From contig NZ_JAEQND010000015.1 in assembly GCF_016722765.1 (NCBI RefSeq), positions 1 to 64,000 of the forward strand: 64,000 nt of DNA. The letters run 5' to 3'. The stretch is from Ramlibacter alkalitolerans. GTDB lineage: Bacteria > Pseudomonadota > Gammaproteobacteria > Burkholderiales > Burkholderiaceae_C. The notes beneath the pieces are model-generated. The model did no database searches. It was not told where the DNA came from and saw nothing but the letters and a program-made list of their open reading frames with translations. Shown in pieces: positions 36,144 to 44,107 of this stretch. The position numbers were made by a program, and so were the translations under genes. The first letter of the stretch is position 1. Every line of letters begins with the position of its first letter.

Positions 36144-37853
36144 ATGCCCCTGCCCCCCGCACCGTCCAAGCGCGCCGCCATGCTCCCGCCGGAAGCCTTC
36201 GATGCCCCGGCCCGTTCCTCGCACAAGGCGACGCGAAAAACGGAAGCGCCCGCGGCGGACGAGGCCCTGGTCGCCGAGCGGCCGCAGGTGCTCGACGACC
36301 TGACGGCGCGCGGCCTGGGCGTGGGCGGCGACCTGCAGGAGGAATACGGCGAGGTCGACACCGAGACCCTGGTCGACGAGGAGCCCGCCGCGCCGGCGGC
36401 CAAGGGCAGGAAGAAGGAAGTGACGGTCCCCGCGCCGCTGCCCAAGAAGAAGAAGGCCAGCGGCCCGAAGAAGATGTTCGTGCTGGACACCAACGTCCTG
36501 ATGCACGACCCGATGAGCCTGTTCCGCTTCGACGAGCATGACATCTTCCTGCCCATGGTGGTGCTGGAGGAGCTCGACGGCCACAAGAAGGGCACGACCG
36601 AAGTGGCCCGTAACGCCCGCCAGGCGAGCCGTTCGCTCGACGCGCTCGCCGGCACGCAGGGGGCCGACATCGCCCACGGCCTGCGGCTGGACACGACCGG
36701 CCACAAGGAAGCCGGCGGCTGCCTGTTCTTCCAGACCATGCCGCTGTCGCCCTCGGGACTGCCGATGGGCCTGCCCCCGGGCAAGGCCGACAACCAGATC
36801 CTGAGCGTGGTGCAGGCCCTCCAGGAAAAGCACGCGCCGATGCAGGTGGTGCTGGTGTCCAAGGACATCAACATGCGCGTCAAGGCGCGCGCGCTGGGCC
36901 TGGTCACCGAGGACTACAAGAACGACAAGACGCTGGACGACCTGGACCTGATGTACTCGGGTTCGCTCGCCCTGCCCCCGGACTTCTGGGCCAAGCACGG
37001 CAAGACCGTGGAGAGCTGGCAGCAAGGCGTCCACACCTTCTATCGCATCAGCGGCCCGATCGTGCCGGCCCTGTTCATCAACCAGTTCGTGTACTTCGAG
37101 GCCCCCGGCGAACCGAGCCTGTACGCGCGCGTGATCGAGATCCGCGGCAAGACGGCGGTGCTCAAGACGCTGAAGGACTACGGCCACCTGAAGAACGCGG
37201 TCTGGGGCGTCACGACGCGCAACCGCGAGCAGAACTTTGCGATGAACTTGCTGATGGATCCGGAGGTGGACTTCGTCACCCTCACCGGCACGGCCGGCAC
37301 CGGCAAGACGCTGATGGCGCTGGCCGCGGGCCTGACCCAGGTGCTCGACGAGCGCCGCTACACCGAGATCATCATGACCCGCGCCACCGTGAGCGTGGGC
37401 GAGGACATCGGCTTCCTGCCCGGGACCGAAGAAGAGAAGATGGGCCCGTGGATGGGCGCGCTGGACGACAACCTGGAGGTCCTGGGCAAGACCGACGGCG
37501 GGGCCGGCGAGTGGGGCCGCGCGGCGACCAACGAGTTGATCCGCTCGAAGATCAAGATCAAGAGCATGAACTTCATGCGCGGGCGGACCTTCCTGAACAA
37601 GTACGTGATCCTGGACGAGGCGCAGAACCTCACGCCCAAGCAGATGAAGACCCTGGTGACGCGGGCCGGTCCGGGCTCCAAGATCATCTGCATGGGCAAC
37701 CTGGCGCAGATCGACACGCCCTACCTCACCGAGGGTTCGTCGGGCCTGACCTTCGCGGTCGACAAGTTCAAGGGCTGGCCGCACAGCGGCCACATCACGC
37801 TGGCGCGCGGCGAGCGCTCGCGCCTGGCGGATTTCGCGAGCGAGGTGCTGTAG
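36144..37853 (+). CDS. phoH: PhoH-family protein with N-terminal PIN domain
   Basis: Protein of 569 residues of the PIN-PhoH (PhoH2) type. A disordered basic/Pro tail covers about 1-108. The PIN ribonuclease domain (about 110-250) starts KMFVLDTNVLMHD and has acidic residues in VVLEELDGHKKG and VVLVSKDINMRVKA. The C-terminal PhoH ATPase has Walker A GTAGTGKT near residue 380 and Walker B YVILDEAQN near 490. The architecture predicts an RNA helicase-nuclease, as shown for mycobacterial PhoH2. It has no operon partner and is preceded by an intrinsic terminator. Confidence 0.92.
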   Translation: MPLPPAPSKRAAMLPPEAFDAPARSSHKATRKTEAPAADEALVAERPQVLDDLTARGLGVGGDLQEEYGEVDTETLVDEEPAAPAAKGRKKEVTVPAPLPKKKKASGPKKMFVLDTNVLMHDPMSLFRFDEHDIFLPMVVLEELDGHKKGTTEVARNARQASRSLDALAGTQGADIAHGLRLDTTGHKEAGGCLFFQTMPLSPSGLPMGLPPGKADNQILSVVQALQEKHAPMQVVLVSKDINMRVKARALGLVTEDYKNDKTLDDLDLMYSGSLALPPDFWAKHGKTVESWQQGVHTFYRISGPIVPALFINQFVYFEAPGEPSLYARVIEIRGKTAVLKTLKDYGHLKNAVWGVTTRNREQNFAMNLLMDPEVDFVTLTGTAGTGKTLMALAAGLTQVLDERRYTEIIMTRATVSVGEDIGFLPGTEEEKMGPWMGALDDNLEVLGKTDGGAGEWGRAATNELIRSKIKIKSMNFMRGRTFLNKYVILDEAQNLTPKQMKTLVTRAGPGSKIICMGNLAQIDTPYLTEGSSGLTFAVDKFKGWPHSGHITLARGERSRLADFASEVL

Positions 37854-37890
37854 GCGTCGGTTTGAGGCGGCGTGCGGGTTCGGGTTATTT

Positions 37891-37988
37891 AACGCAGAAG
37901 CCGCAGAAGTAACGCAAAAGCCGCAAAAGGACATCCTTGAAGGGATGTGTTCTGCGGCTTTTGTAGTTTCTTTTGCGGCTTCTGCGTT
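37891..37988. repeat. Family B fold-back repeat, copy 2
   Basis: A 98-base imperfect inverted repeat. The left arm starts AACGCAGAAGCCGCAGAAG and runs into ACGCAAAAGCCGCAAAAGG. The right arm ends TTTGCGGCTTCTGCGTT. The loop is near CATCCTTGAAGGGATG. It lies between the convergent phoH and hypothetical genes. Confidence 0.85.
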
Positions 37989-38009
37989 GAAATGCCTTCG
38001 AAGGTGGGC

Positions 38010-38426
38010 TCAGCGCCCCGCCATCGACTGCGTCGTCGGGAAGGGGTGGGTCTGGCGCTGCTGCTTCTTTTGCTCCGCCTGCACATCGCACGGCGGGCAG
38101 TTGCTGATGCCGCGGCCGAAGGGCGTGTAGCGCAGCACCTTCGACAGGCCCTGCCGGCCGCTGGCGGCGCGCGCCACCATCGCGCTGGCGGCGAGGCCGC
38201 CCGCGGTGCGCACGGCCCAGTAGCGGTGCTTGCGCGTGAACTGCCACACCGCCACGCCCAGCGCCAGCACCAGCCAGTGCTCGCCGGGGAAGCCGGGGCG
38301 CGCCTCGTCCGCCGCCTTGATCTTCTCGAGCGTGGAGCCCTCTTCCTGGATTTCGGGGGGCAGTTGCTCCACCTGCATGGGCGGGCTGGCTTCGGCCAGG
38401 GTGGGCGTCAGGTCGATCTGTTCCAT
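38010..38426 (-). CDS. Hypothetical membrane protein
   Basis: I do not recognise this 138-residue protein. It has an acidic N-terminal half (DLTPTLAEASPP, LPPEIQEEGS), one hydrophobic segment around WLVLALGVAVWQF, and a second weak one near GGLAASAMVARAA. The C-terminal tail is basic and Gln-rich and carries a Cys-x2-Cys (NCPPCD). The start at 38426 is chosen over one 11 codons upstream. It is downstream of dnaB on the same strand (82-base gap). Confidence 0.6.
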   Translation of the reverse strand: MEQIDLTPTLAEASPPMQVEQLPPEIQEEGSTLEKIKAADEARPGFPGEHWLVLALGVAVWQFTRKHRYWAVRTAGGLAASAMVARAASGRQGLSKVLRYTPFGRGISNCPPCDVQAEQKKQQRQTHPFPTTQSMAGR

Positions 38427-38508
38427 GCTCGTCTCCGGAGGTTTCCTGGAGCAGAGCATCGCGCGCCGCGGCAGTGCGGCGCGTAGGAAAGCGGCGTGCG
38501 ACGATGCC

Positions 38509-39921
38509 TCAGAAATCCTCGCTGCCGCTGGCCAGGTTCTCGAACTTGGTCAGCTGCTTGAGGAAGGCGAGCTTCACGGTGCCGGTGGGCCCGTTGCGCT
38601 GCTTGCTGATGATCACCTCGGAGACGCCGGGCTCCTTCGAGTCCTTGTTGTAGTAGTCGTCGCGGTAGATGAACATGATCACGTCGGCGTCCTGCTCGAT
38701 GGCGCCGGACTCGCGCAGGTCCGACATCATGGGGCGCTTGTCGGTGCGCGACTCCACGCCGCGCGAGAGCTGCGACAGCGCGATCAGCGGGCAGCCGAGC
38801 TCCTTGGCGAGCATCTTCAGGCCGCGCGAGATCTCGCCCACCGCCGTGGCGCGGTTCTCGTCGCTCATGCTGGTCGAGGTGCTCATGAGCTGCAGGTAGT
38901 CGACCACGATCAGCCCCAGCTTGCCGCCGCACTGCCGGGCCAGCCGGCGGGCGTTGGCGCGCAGTTCGCTCACCGTCAGGCCGGGCGTCTCGTCGATGTG
39001 CAGCTGGATGTTGCGCAGCTTCTCGATCGCCTCCGTCAGGCGCGGCCATTCGTCGTCGGTGAGCTTGCCGGTGCGCAGGTGCGTCTGGTCGATGCGGCCG
39101 ATGGAGCCGACGATACGCACGGCCAGCTGCGCGGCGCCCATCTCCATCGAGAACACGGCGACCGGAAGGCCTTCGTTGAGGGCCACGTGCTCGGCGATGT
39201 TGATCGCCAGCGAGGTCTTGCCCATGGAGGGGCGCGCCGCCAGGATGATCAGGTCGCCGGCCTGCATGCCGGAGGTCATGCGGTCGAAGTCGTAGAAGCC
39301 GGTGGGCACGCCGGTGATGTCGTTCGGGTTGTCCGCCATCTCCTGCACGCGGTCCATCAGCTGCACGACCAGGCTCTTCATGTCGTGGAAGCCCTGCTTG
39401 GAACGCGAGCCTTCTTCCCCGATGTGGAAGATCTTCTGCTCGGCTTCGTCGAGGATCTTCTCCACCGGCTTGCCCTGCGGATTGAAGGCGGCGGTGGCGA
39501 TCTCGTCGCTGGCGGTCACCAGCTTGCGCAGGATGGAGCGCTCGCGCACGATCTCCGCGTAGCGGCGGATGTTGGCGGCGCTCGGCACGTACTGCGCCAG
39601 CGAGTTCAGGTACGGCAGGCCGCCGATTTCCTCGGCCTTGCCCAGGCCCTGCAGCTGCTCGTAGACGGTGATGACGTCGGCCGGCTTGTTGCCGTTGATC
39701 AGCCCGCCGACGGCCGTGAAGATCAGCTTGTGTTCGTAGCGGTAGAAGTCGCTCTCGGTGAGCAGGTCACCGACGCGGTCCCAGGCGCTGTTGTCGATCA
39801 GCAGGCCGCCGAGCACGCTCGATTCCGCCTCGATGGAATGGGGCGGAATGCGCAGCTGCGCCACCTGCCGGTCGCGCTCGCGCGGCAGGTCTTCTTCAAC
39901 GGGACTCAGAACAGCGGCCAT
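38509..39921 (-). CDS. dnaB: Replicative DNA helicase DnaB
   Basis: Hexameric 5'-3' helicase of 470 residues. The N-terminal primase-interaction domain (about 20-125) opens LRIPPHSIEAESSVLGGLL. The RecA-like domain has Walker A ARPSMGKTSLAIN near 230 and Walker B LIVVDYLQLM near 335. QLSRGVESRTDKRPMMSDLRESGAIEQDAD is the DnaB motif 4 region. There is no intein. Although the gene order rplI-dnaB is the common one, a terminator and a fold-back repeat separate it from rplI, so it probably has its own promoter. Confidence 0.97.
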   Translation of the reverse strand: MAAVLSPVEEDLPRERDRQVAQLRIPPHSIEAESSVLGGLLIDNSAWDRVGDLLTESDFYRYEHKLIFTAVGGLINGNKPADVITVYEQLQGLGKAEEIGGLPYLNSLAQYVPSAANIRRYAEIVRERSILRKLVTASDEIATAAFNPQGKPVEKILDEAEQKIFHIGEEGSRSKQGFHDMKSLVVQLMDRVQEMADNPNDITGVPTGFYDFDRMTSGMQAGDLIILAARPSMGKTSLAINIAEHVALNEGLPVAVFSMEMGAAQLAVRIVGSIGRIDQTHLRTGKLTDDEWPRLTEAIEKLRNIQLHIDETPGLTVSELRANARRLARQCGGKLGLIVVDYLQLMSTSTSMSDENRATAVGEISRGLKMLAKELGCPLIALSQLSRGVESRTDKRPMMSDLRESGAIEQDADVIMFIYRDDYYNKDSKEPGVSEVIISKQRNGPTGTVKLAFLKQLTKFENLASGSEDF

Positions 39922-40029
39922 CGATCACTCTCTCCTCGTGCGATTGTCCCCGATGCTGTAAGGATGTCCAGTGACAACTCTGGGCGTTTGCTGTGGACAA
40001 GGTGCTGGAAGCTGTGCATCGCTGGAAAA

Positions 40030-40145
40030 CGGACATCCAAAACGCAAAAGCCGCGAAAGTACGCAAAAACCGCAAAGGGACTCTTATCAATCCCTTCCTT
40101 CGCGGCTTTGCGTGACCTTTGCGGCTTTTGCGTTCTGGTTGTCCG
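40030..40145. repeat. Family B fold-back repeat, copy 3
   Basis: A 116-base imperfect inverted repeat. The left arm starts CGGACATCCAAAACGCAAAAG, with tandem units CGCAAAAGCCGCGAAAG and CGCAAAAACCGCAAAGG. The right arm ends GCGGCTTTTGCGTTCTGGTT and GTCCG. It sits between rplI and dnaB inside a conserved gene order. Confidence 0.85.
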
Positions 40146-40161
40146 CTTTCGAAGGCGCAAT

Positions 40162-40187
40162 GAAAAAGCCGCCCGAAGGCGGCTCAG
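40162..40187 (-). terminator. Intrinsic terminator after rplI
   Basis: On the minus strand GAGCCGCC-TTCG-GGCGGCTTTTT: a perfect stem, a stable TTCG tetraloop and a T run, 23 bases after the rplI stop. It should end the rpsF-priB-rpsR-rplI transcript before dnaB. Confidence 0.9.
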
Positions 40188-40209
40188 ACGCGCGAGCGGG
40201 AAAGAAGGC

Positions 40210-40662
40210 TTACGCCGTCTCGCCGTACACCGTCACGTTGATGTCGACCACGACGTCCGTGTGCAGGGCGACGGAGACCTGGGTGTCGCCGACGGTCTTG
40301 ATCGGGCCGTTGGGCATGCGCACTTGCGCCTTCGCCACCGGGAAACCCATCTTCGTGAGTTCCTCGGCGATGTCGGAGTTGGTGACCGAGCCGAACAGGC
40401 GGCCGTCCACGCCGGCCTTCTGCGTCAGCTTCACGGTCTGGCCGGACAGCTTCTCGCCCGTGGCTTGCGCCTCGGTCAGCTTGGAAGCGGCCTGCTTTTC
40501 CAGGTCGGCGCGCTTGGCTTCGAATTCGGCCTTGTTGGCCTCGGTCGCGCGGCGGGCACGGCCCTGCGGGATCAGGAAGTTACGGGCGTAGCCGTCCTTC
40601 ACCTTCACGATCTCGCCGAGGTTGCCCAGGTTCAGGACTTTGTCGAGCAGGATGACTTGCAT
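40210..40662 (-). CDS. rplI: 50S ribosomal protein L9
   Basis: Two-domain ribosomal protein of 150 residues. The N-terminal 23S rRNA-binding domain reads [20 protein letters not shown] and [13 protein letters not shown] long helix (about 45-75) leads to the C-terminal domain. Length and order are normal. It lies ten bases after rpsR in the operon and is followed by an intrinsic terminator. Confidence 0.97.
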   Translation of the reverse strand: MQVILLDKVLNLGNLGEIVKVKDGYARNFLIPQGRARRATEANKAEFEAKRADLEKQAASKLTEAQATGEKLSGQTVKLTQKAGVDGRLFGSVTNSDIAEELTKMGFPVAKAQVRMPNGPIKTVGDTQVSVALHTDVVVDINVTVYGETA

Positions 40663-40672
40663 GGCGGCTTCC

Positions 40673-40954
40673 TCAGATGCGGTGCTGGTCGGAGTACGGC
40701 AGCATCGCCAGGAAGCGCGCGCGCTTGATGGCGGTATTGAGCTGGCGCTGGTAGATCGCGCGGGTGCCCGTCAGGCGCGCCGGGATGATCTTGCCGTTCT
40801 CGGAGATGAAGTCGCGCAGCGTGTCGATGTCCTTGTAGTCGATCTCTTCGACGCCGGCGACGGTGAAGCGGCAGAAGCGCTTGCGCTTGAACAGCAGCGA
40901 CTGGGTGTTGCGCTTCGGACGCTTGTCCTTGTTGAACTTCTTGAACGTGGCCAT
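40673..40954 (-). CDS. rpsR: 30S ribosomal protein S18
   Basis: Protein of 93 residues. [20 protein letters not shown] and [20 protein letters not shown] are the typical S18 blocks. It binds 16S rRNA together with S6. The start [16 protein letters not shown] is chosen; the in-frame upstream extension runs into priB. The gap to priB is ten bases. Confidence 0.96.
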   Translation of the reverse strand: MATFKKFNKDKRPKRNTQSLLFKRKRFCRFTVAGVEEIDYKDIDTLRDFISENGKIIPARLTGTRAIYQRQLNTAIKRARFLAMLPYSDQHRI

Positions 40955-40964
40955 GAATGGCTCC

Positions 40965-41258
40965 TCAGATAGGGTCTGGCTGGAATGACTGGATGTGCAG
41001 CACCGGATGCCTGCCGCCGCGCAACGCGGCGAGAAAGCCCGTGAACCGGAAACCGCTGCCGATCGCCTGCCTGGCAAGCGTCTCGGCGTCGGTCCCGAAC
41101 GCCACCGCGCGGATCTGCACCTTCACCTGCCTGGTCGCGCCGGCCTCGAGGGCTTCGGACGCGTGTTCGAGCAGCAGGTCGAGGGCCGGCAGTCCGGCGG
41201 GGGTGTAGCGCAGGGCCTTGGCCTCCGCGATACGCGCGCTCAGGATCGTCTGGTTCAC
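40965..41258 (-). CDS. priB: Primosomal replication protein N (PriB)
   Basis: Single OB-fold protein of 97 residues that links PriA and DnaT and binds single-stranded DNA during replication restart. [21 protein letters not shown] and GFLAALRGG match the family. It starts at a GTG. Its place between rpsF and rpsR is the conserved one in beta- and gammaproteobacteria. Confidence 0.9.
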   Translation of the reverse strand: MNQTILSARIAEAKALRYTPAGLPALDLLLEHASEALEAGATRQVKVQIRAVAFGTDAETLARQAIGSGFRFTGFLAALRGGRHPVLHIQSFQPDPI

Positions 41259-41280
41259 ACCCGGCGGTTCGCCGGCGGAA

Positions 41281-41646
41281 TTACGACTGGAACTCCGCCT
41301 GTTGGGCCTTGCGGGCTTCCTCGCGCTCCACCGTCTTCATCATGGAAGACGGGCCCGTATCGGCCTTCTTCTTGACGACGGTCAGGTGACGCAGCACGGC
41401 GTCGTTGAAGCGGAAGGCGTGCTCGAGCTCGCTCATCACGGCCTGGTCGGCCTCGATGTTGATGCACAGGAAGTGCGCCTTGGCGAGCTTGTTGATCTGG
41501 TAGGCCAGCTGGCGGCGGCCCCAGTCTTCCACACGATGCACCTTGCCGTTGCCGGCGGTGATCATGCCCTTGTAGCGTTCCAGCATGGCCGGAACCTGTT
41601 CGCTCTGGTCCGGGTGGATCAGCAGCACGATTTCGTAGTGACGCAT
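41281..41646 (-). CDS. rpsF: 30S ribosomal protein S6
   Basis: Protein of 121 residues opening [20 protein letters not shown], with the beta-strand [18 protein letters not shown]. It pairs with S18 on the 30S platform. It is the first gene of rpsF-priB-rpsR-rplI. A TATAAT on the minus strand at 41742-41737 may be its -10. Confidence 0.96.
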   Translation of the reverse strand: MRHYEIVLLIHPDQSEQVPAMLERYKGMITAGNGKVHRVEDWGRRQLAYQINKLAKAHFLCINIEADQAVMSELEHAFRFNDAVLRHLTVVKKKADTGPSSMMKTVEREEARKAQQAEFQS

Positions 41647-41736
41647 TGAATCTCCTTGCGGATGAATAGCTGCCCCCGGATGGCAAGACCGAAGGTCACG
41701 GCTCCGGTACCGGGGTGCAGCAAGGGAAAGCCGATG

Positions 41737-41742
41737 ATTATA
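41737..41742 (-). promoter_or_regulatory. Possible -10 element of the rpsF operon
   Basis: The minus strand reads TATAAT about 90 bases before the rpsF start, a perfect -10 hexamer in GC-rich DNA. No good -35 hexamer is visible 16-18 bases upstream, so the assignment is tentative. Confidence 0.4.
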
Positions 41743-41785
41743 GCCCGGATGCACCAGGGCTGCCCGAGCGCCCGGTGGCCACGGC

Positions 41786-42241
41786 TCAGCGCATCCGCAG
41801 CGCCGCTTCCAGCCGTGCGAACTTCACGGGGCCGACGGCCTGCAGCAGCTGCGGCGCCAGCGCGTCGAGCTCGGCGAGCGTGCCCGCCGCCTCGATGGCG
41901 AGGGCGAGCTGGAGGTCCTTGCGTCCGAGCTGCGCCGCCAGTTCCGTGGCGATGCCGTAGGCACGCACGTACTGGTCCCAGCCCGCCATGCTCGAATCCG
42001 TGAAATCGGGCGACGGGGGCTGCACCGGCCGCGACGGCAGGAACTGCTCCGTGATGAGCCCGAGCTCCAGCAGCCGGTCGATGTCGCCGCGCGTGATGCC
42101 GCCGGCGGAGGTCGCCTTCAGCACCTCCTCGAGGCTGCGTTGCCCGTCGATCAGGATCAGGGCCGCACGCTGCCGGGGCGACAGGCCGCTGCGCCGGTCC
42201 TTCAGGACCTTCAGCCCAGCCTCTGTCTTGGCCATCGTCAT
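41786..42241 (-). CDS. Hypothetical protein with winged-helix-like N-terminus
   Basis: Protein of 151 residues without signal or membrane segment. The stretch [21 protein letters not shown] with [18 protein letters not shown] (about residues 18-65) looks like a small winged-helix domain seen in uncharacterised Burkholderiales proteins. The C-terminal half is helical and Ala/Leu-rich ([20 protein letters not shown]). Function is unknown. It is 139 bases upstream of the rpsF start and probably transcribed separately. Confidence 0.65.
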   Translation of the reverse strand: MTMAKTEAGLKVLKDRRSGLSPRQRAALILIDGQRSLEEVLKATSAGGITRGDIDRLLELGLITEQFLPSRPVQPPSPDFTDSSMAGWDQYVRAYGIATELAAQLGRKDLQLALAIEAAGTLAELDALAPQLLQAVGPVKFARLEAALRMR

Positions 42242-42272
42242 GTGAACCCCCTGCGGACACGGCGCCCTCGAC

Positions 42273-42303
42273 AGAAAAGCCCGCACCGGGCGGGCTTCTC
42301 TTC
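42273..42303 (-). terminator. Intrinsic terminator of the MHS transporter gene
   Basis: On the minus strand AAGCCCGCCCGGTGCGGGCTT is followed by TTCT, about 20 bases after the transporter stop. The stem is good and the T run short. Confidence 0.7.
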
Positions 42304-42318
42304 GCGGCGCGCTACGAC

Positions 42319-44022
42319 TCAGTCGCGGGCGTAGATATCCACGTCCTTGGTTTCCCGGATGAAGATCATGCCGATGACGAAGGTCCCGGCAGCGATCACC
42401 ACGGGGTACCACAGGCCGTAGAAGATATCACCCGTGGCCGCCACCATGGCGAACGCGGTGGTGGGCAGCAGCCCGCCGAACCAGCCGTTGCCGATGTGGT
42501 ACGGCAGGCTCATCGACGTGTAGCGGATGCGCGTCGGGAACAGCTCGACCAGCATGGCGGCGATCGGGCCGTACACCATGGTCACCAGGATCACGAGGAA
42601 CACCAGGATGGCGAGCACCATGCCGATGTTCATCTTGTCCTTGGCGGCCGGCGTCGTCAGCCCTGCGGCCTTGGCCGTCTCGCCCACCTGCTTCTTGAAG
42701 TCGGCCAGGGACTTGGCGGACTCGGTGGAGAAGCCATGGCGCTCGGCGTTCAGCGTCAGCGTGGGCGCCGGCATGACCTTGCCGCCCATGGTGATGGTGG
42801 CGGCCGATCCGGCGGGGCCGGCGACGTTCTCGTACGGGATGTACGACTGCGTCAGGGCGCGCTTGGCGACGTCGCAGGACGAAGTGAAGTCGATCTCGCG
42901 GGCGATCGGGCTGCCCTGGAACGAGCACTGCTTCGGATCGGCCGTGATGGTGACCTTGGTGGCTTCCTGCGCCGCGACGAGCGCCGGGTTGGCCGCCTTG
43001 AGCAGCATCGGGAACACGGCGAAGTAGGTGAGCGCGGCGATCAGGCAGCCGGCCATGATGATGGGCTTGCGGCCGATCTTGTCCGACAGCGCACCGAACA
43101 CGATGAAGAACGGCGTGCCGATCAGCAGCGAGGCGGCGATCAGCAGGTTGGCCGTGGTGGCGTCCACCTTCGCGATGGTGGTCATGAAGAACAGCGCGTA
43201 GAACTGGCCCGTGTACCAGACCACGGCCTGGCCGGCCGTCAGGCCCAGCAGCGCCAGGATCACGACCTTGAGGTTGATCCAGCGGCCGAAGGACTCGGTG
43301 AGCGGCGCCTTGGAGGTCTTGCCTTCCGACTTCATCTTCTGGAACGCGGGCGACTCATTGAGGCTCAGGCGGATCCACACCGAGACGGCCAGCAGCAGGA
43401 TGGAGACCAGGAACGGGATGCGCCAGCCCCAGTCGGCCCAGGCCTTGGGGTCCATCGATTCGCGCACGCCGAGGATCACCAGCAGCGACATGAACAGGCC
43501 CAGCGTCGCCGTGGTCTGGATCCACGACGTGTACGCACCGCGCTTGCCATGCGGCGCATGCTCCGCGACATAGGTCGCGGCACCGCCGTACTCGCCACCG
43601 AGCGCGAGGCCCTGCAGCAGCCGCAGCGCGATCAGGATCACCGGGGCGGCGATGCCGATCGACTTGTATCCGGGCAGCAGGCCGACGATGAAGGTCGACG
43701 CCCCCATGATCAGGATGGTGACCAGGAACGTGTACTTGCGGCCGATCATGTCGCCGAGGCGGCCGAACACGATGGCGCCGAAGGGACGCACCAGGAAACC
43801 GGCGGCGAAGGCGAGCAGCGCGAAGATGTACGCGGAGGTCGGGTCCAGCCCCGAGAAGAACTGCGCGCCGATGATGGCGGCCAGCGAGCCATACAGATAG
43901 AAGTCGTACCACTCGAACACCGTGCCGAGCGACGAGGCGAAGATGACCTTCTTCTCCTCCCGCGTCATGGGCGCGGCGGCCGTGCTTCCCAGCGCGGCAC
44001 CGGCGGAAGATGCTGTTGCCAT
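42319..44022 (-). CDS. MFS transporter of the metabolite:H+ symporter (MHS) family
   Basis: Membrane protein of 567 residues with 12 predicted helices. Typical MHS motifs are GTVFEWYDFYLYGSLA near residue 33 and FGRLGDMIGRKYTF in the loop between helices 2 and 3. ALGGEYGGAATYVAEHAP and ELFPTRIRYTSMSLPYHIG follow. An extra soluble loop of about 110 residues (around 350-460), containing two Cys, explains the length beyond the usual 430-450. MHS members import organic acids or betaines with protons. The substrate is unknown and no partner gene is adjacent. Confidence 0.9.
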   Translation of the reverse strand: MATASSAGAALGSTAAAPMTREEKKVIFASSLGTVFEWYDFYLYGSLAAIIGAQFFSGLDPTSAYIFALLAFAAGFLVRPFGAIVFGRLGDMIGRKYTFLVTILIMGASTFIVGLLPGYKSIGIAAPVILIALRLLQGLALGGEYGGAATYVAEHAPHGKRGAYTSWIQTTATLGLFMSLLVILGVRESMDPKAWADWGWRIPFLVSILLLAVSVWIRLSLNESPAFQKMKSEGKTSKAPLTESFGRWINLKVVILALLGLTAGQAVVWYTGQFYALFFMTTIAKVDATTANLLIAASLLIGTPFFIVFGALSDKIGRKPIIMAGCLIAALTYFAVFPMLLKAANPALVAAQEATKVTITADPKQCSFQGSPIAREIDFTSSCDVAKRALTQSYIPYENVAGPAGSAATITMGGKVMPAPTLTLNAERHGFSTESAKSLADFKKQVGETAKAAGLTTPAAKDKMNIGMVLAILVFLVILVTMVYGPIAAMLVELFPTRIRYTSMSLPYHIGNGWFGGLLPTTAFAMVAATGDIFYGLWYPVVIAAGTFVIGMIFIRETKDVDIYARD

Positions 44023-44107
44023 CGAATGTCTCCTTGCTTGTTTGATCCGGAGCAAGGAGTGTTCGAACACGCTCTGACGCGAAACTGACTCGCGCCGCCG
44101 GCCGACG

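Noticed and set aside
38509-39921. Intein or split in dnaB
   Set aside because: All helicase motifs are continuous and the length is normal.
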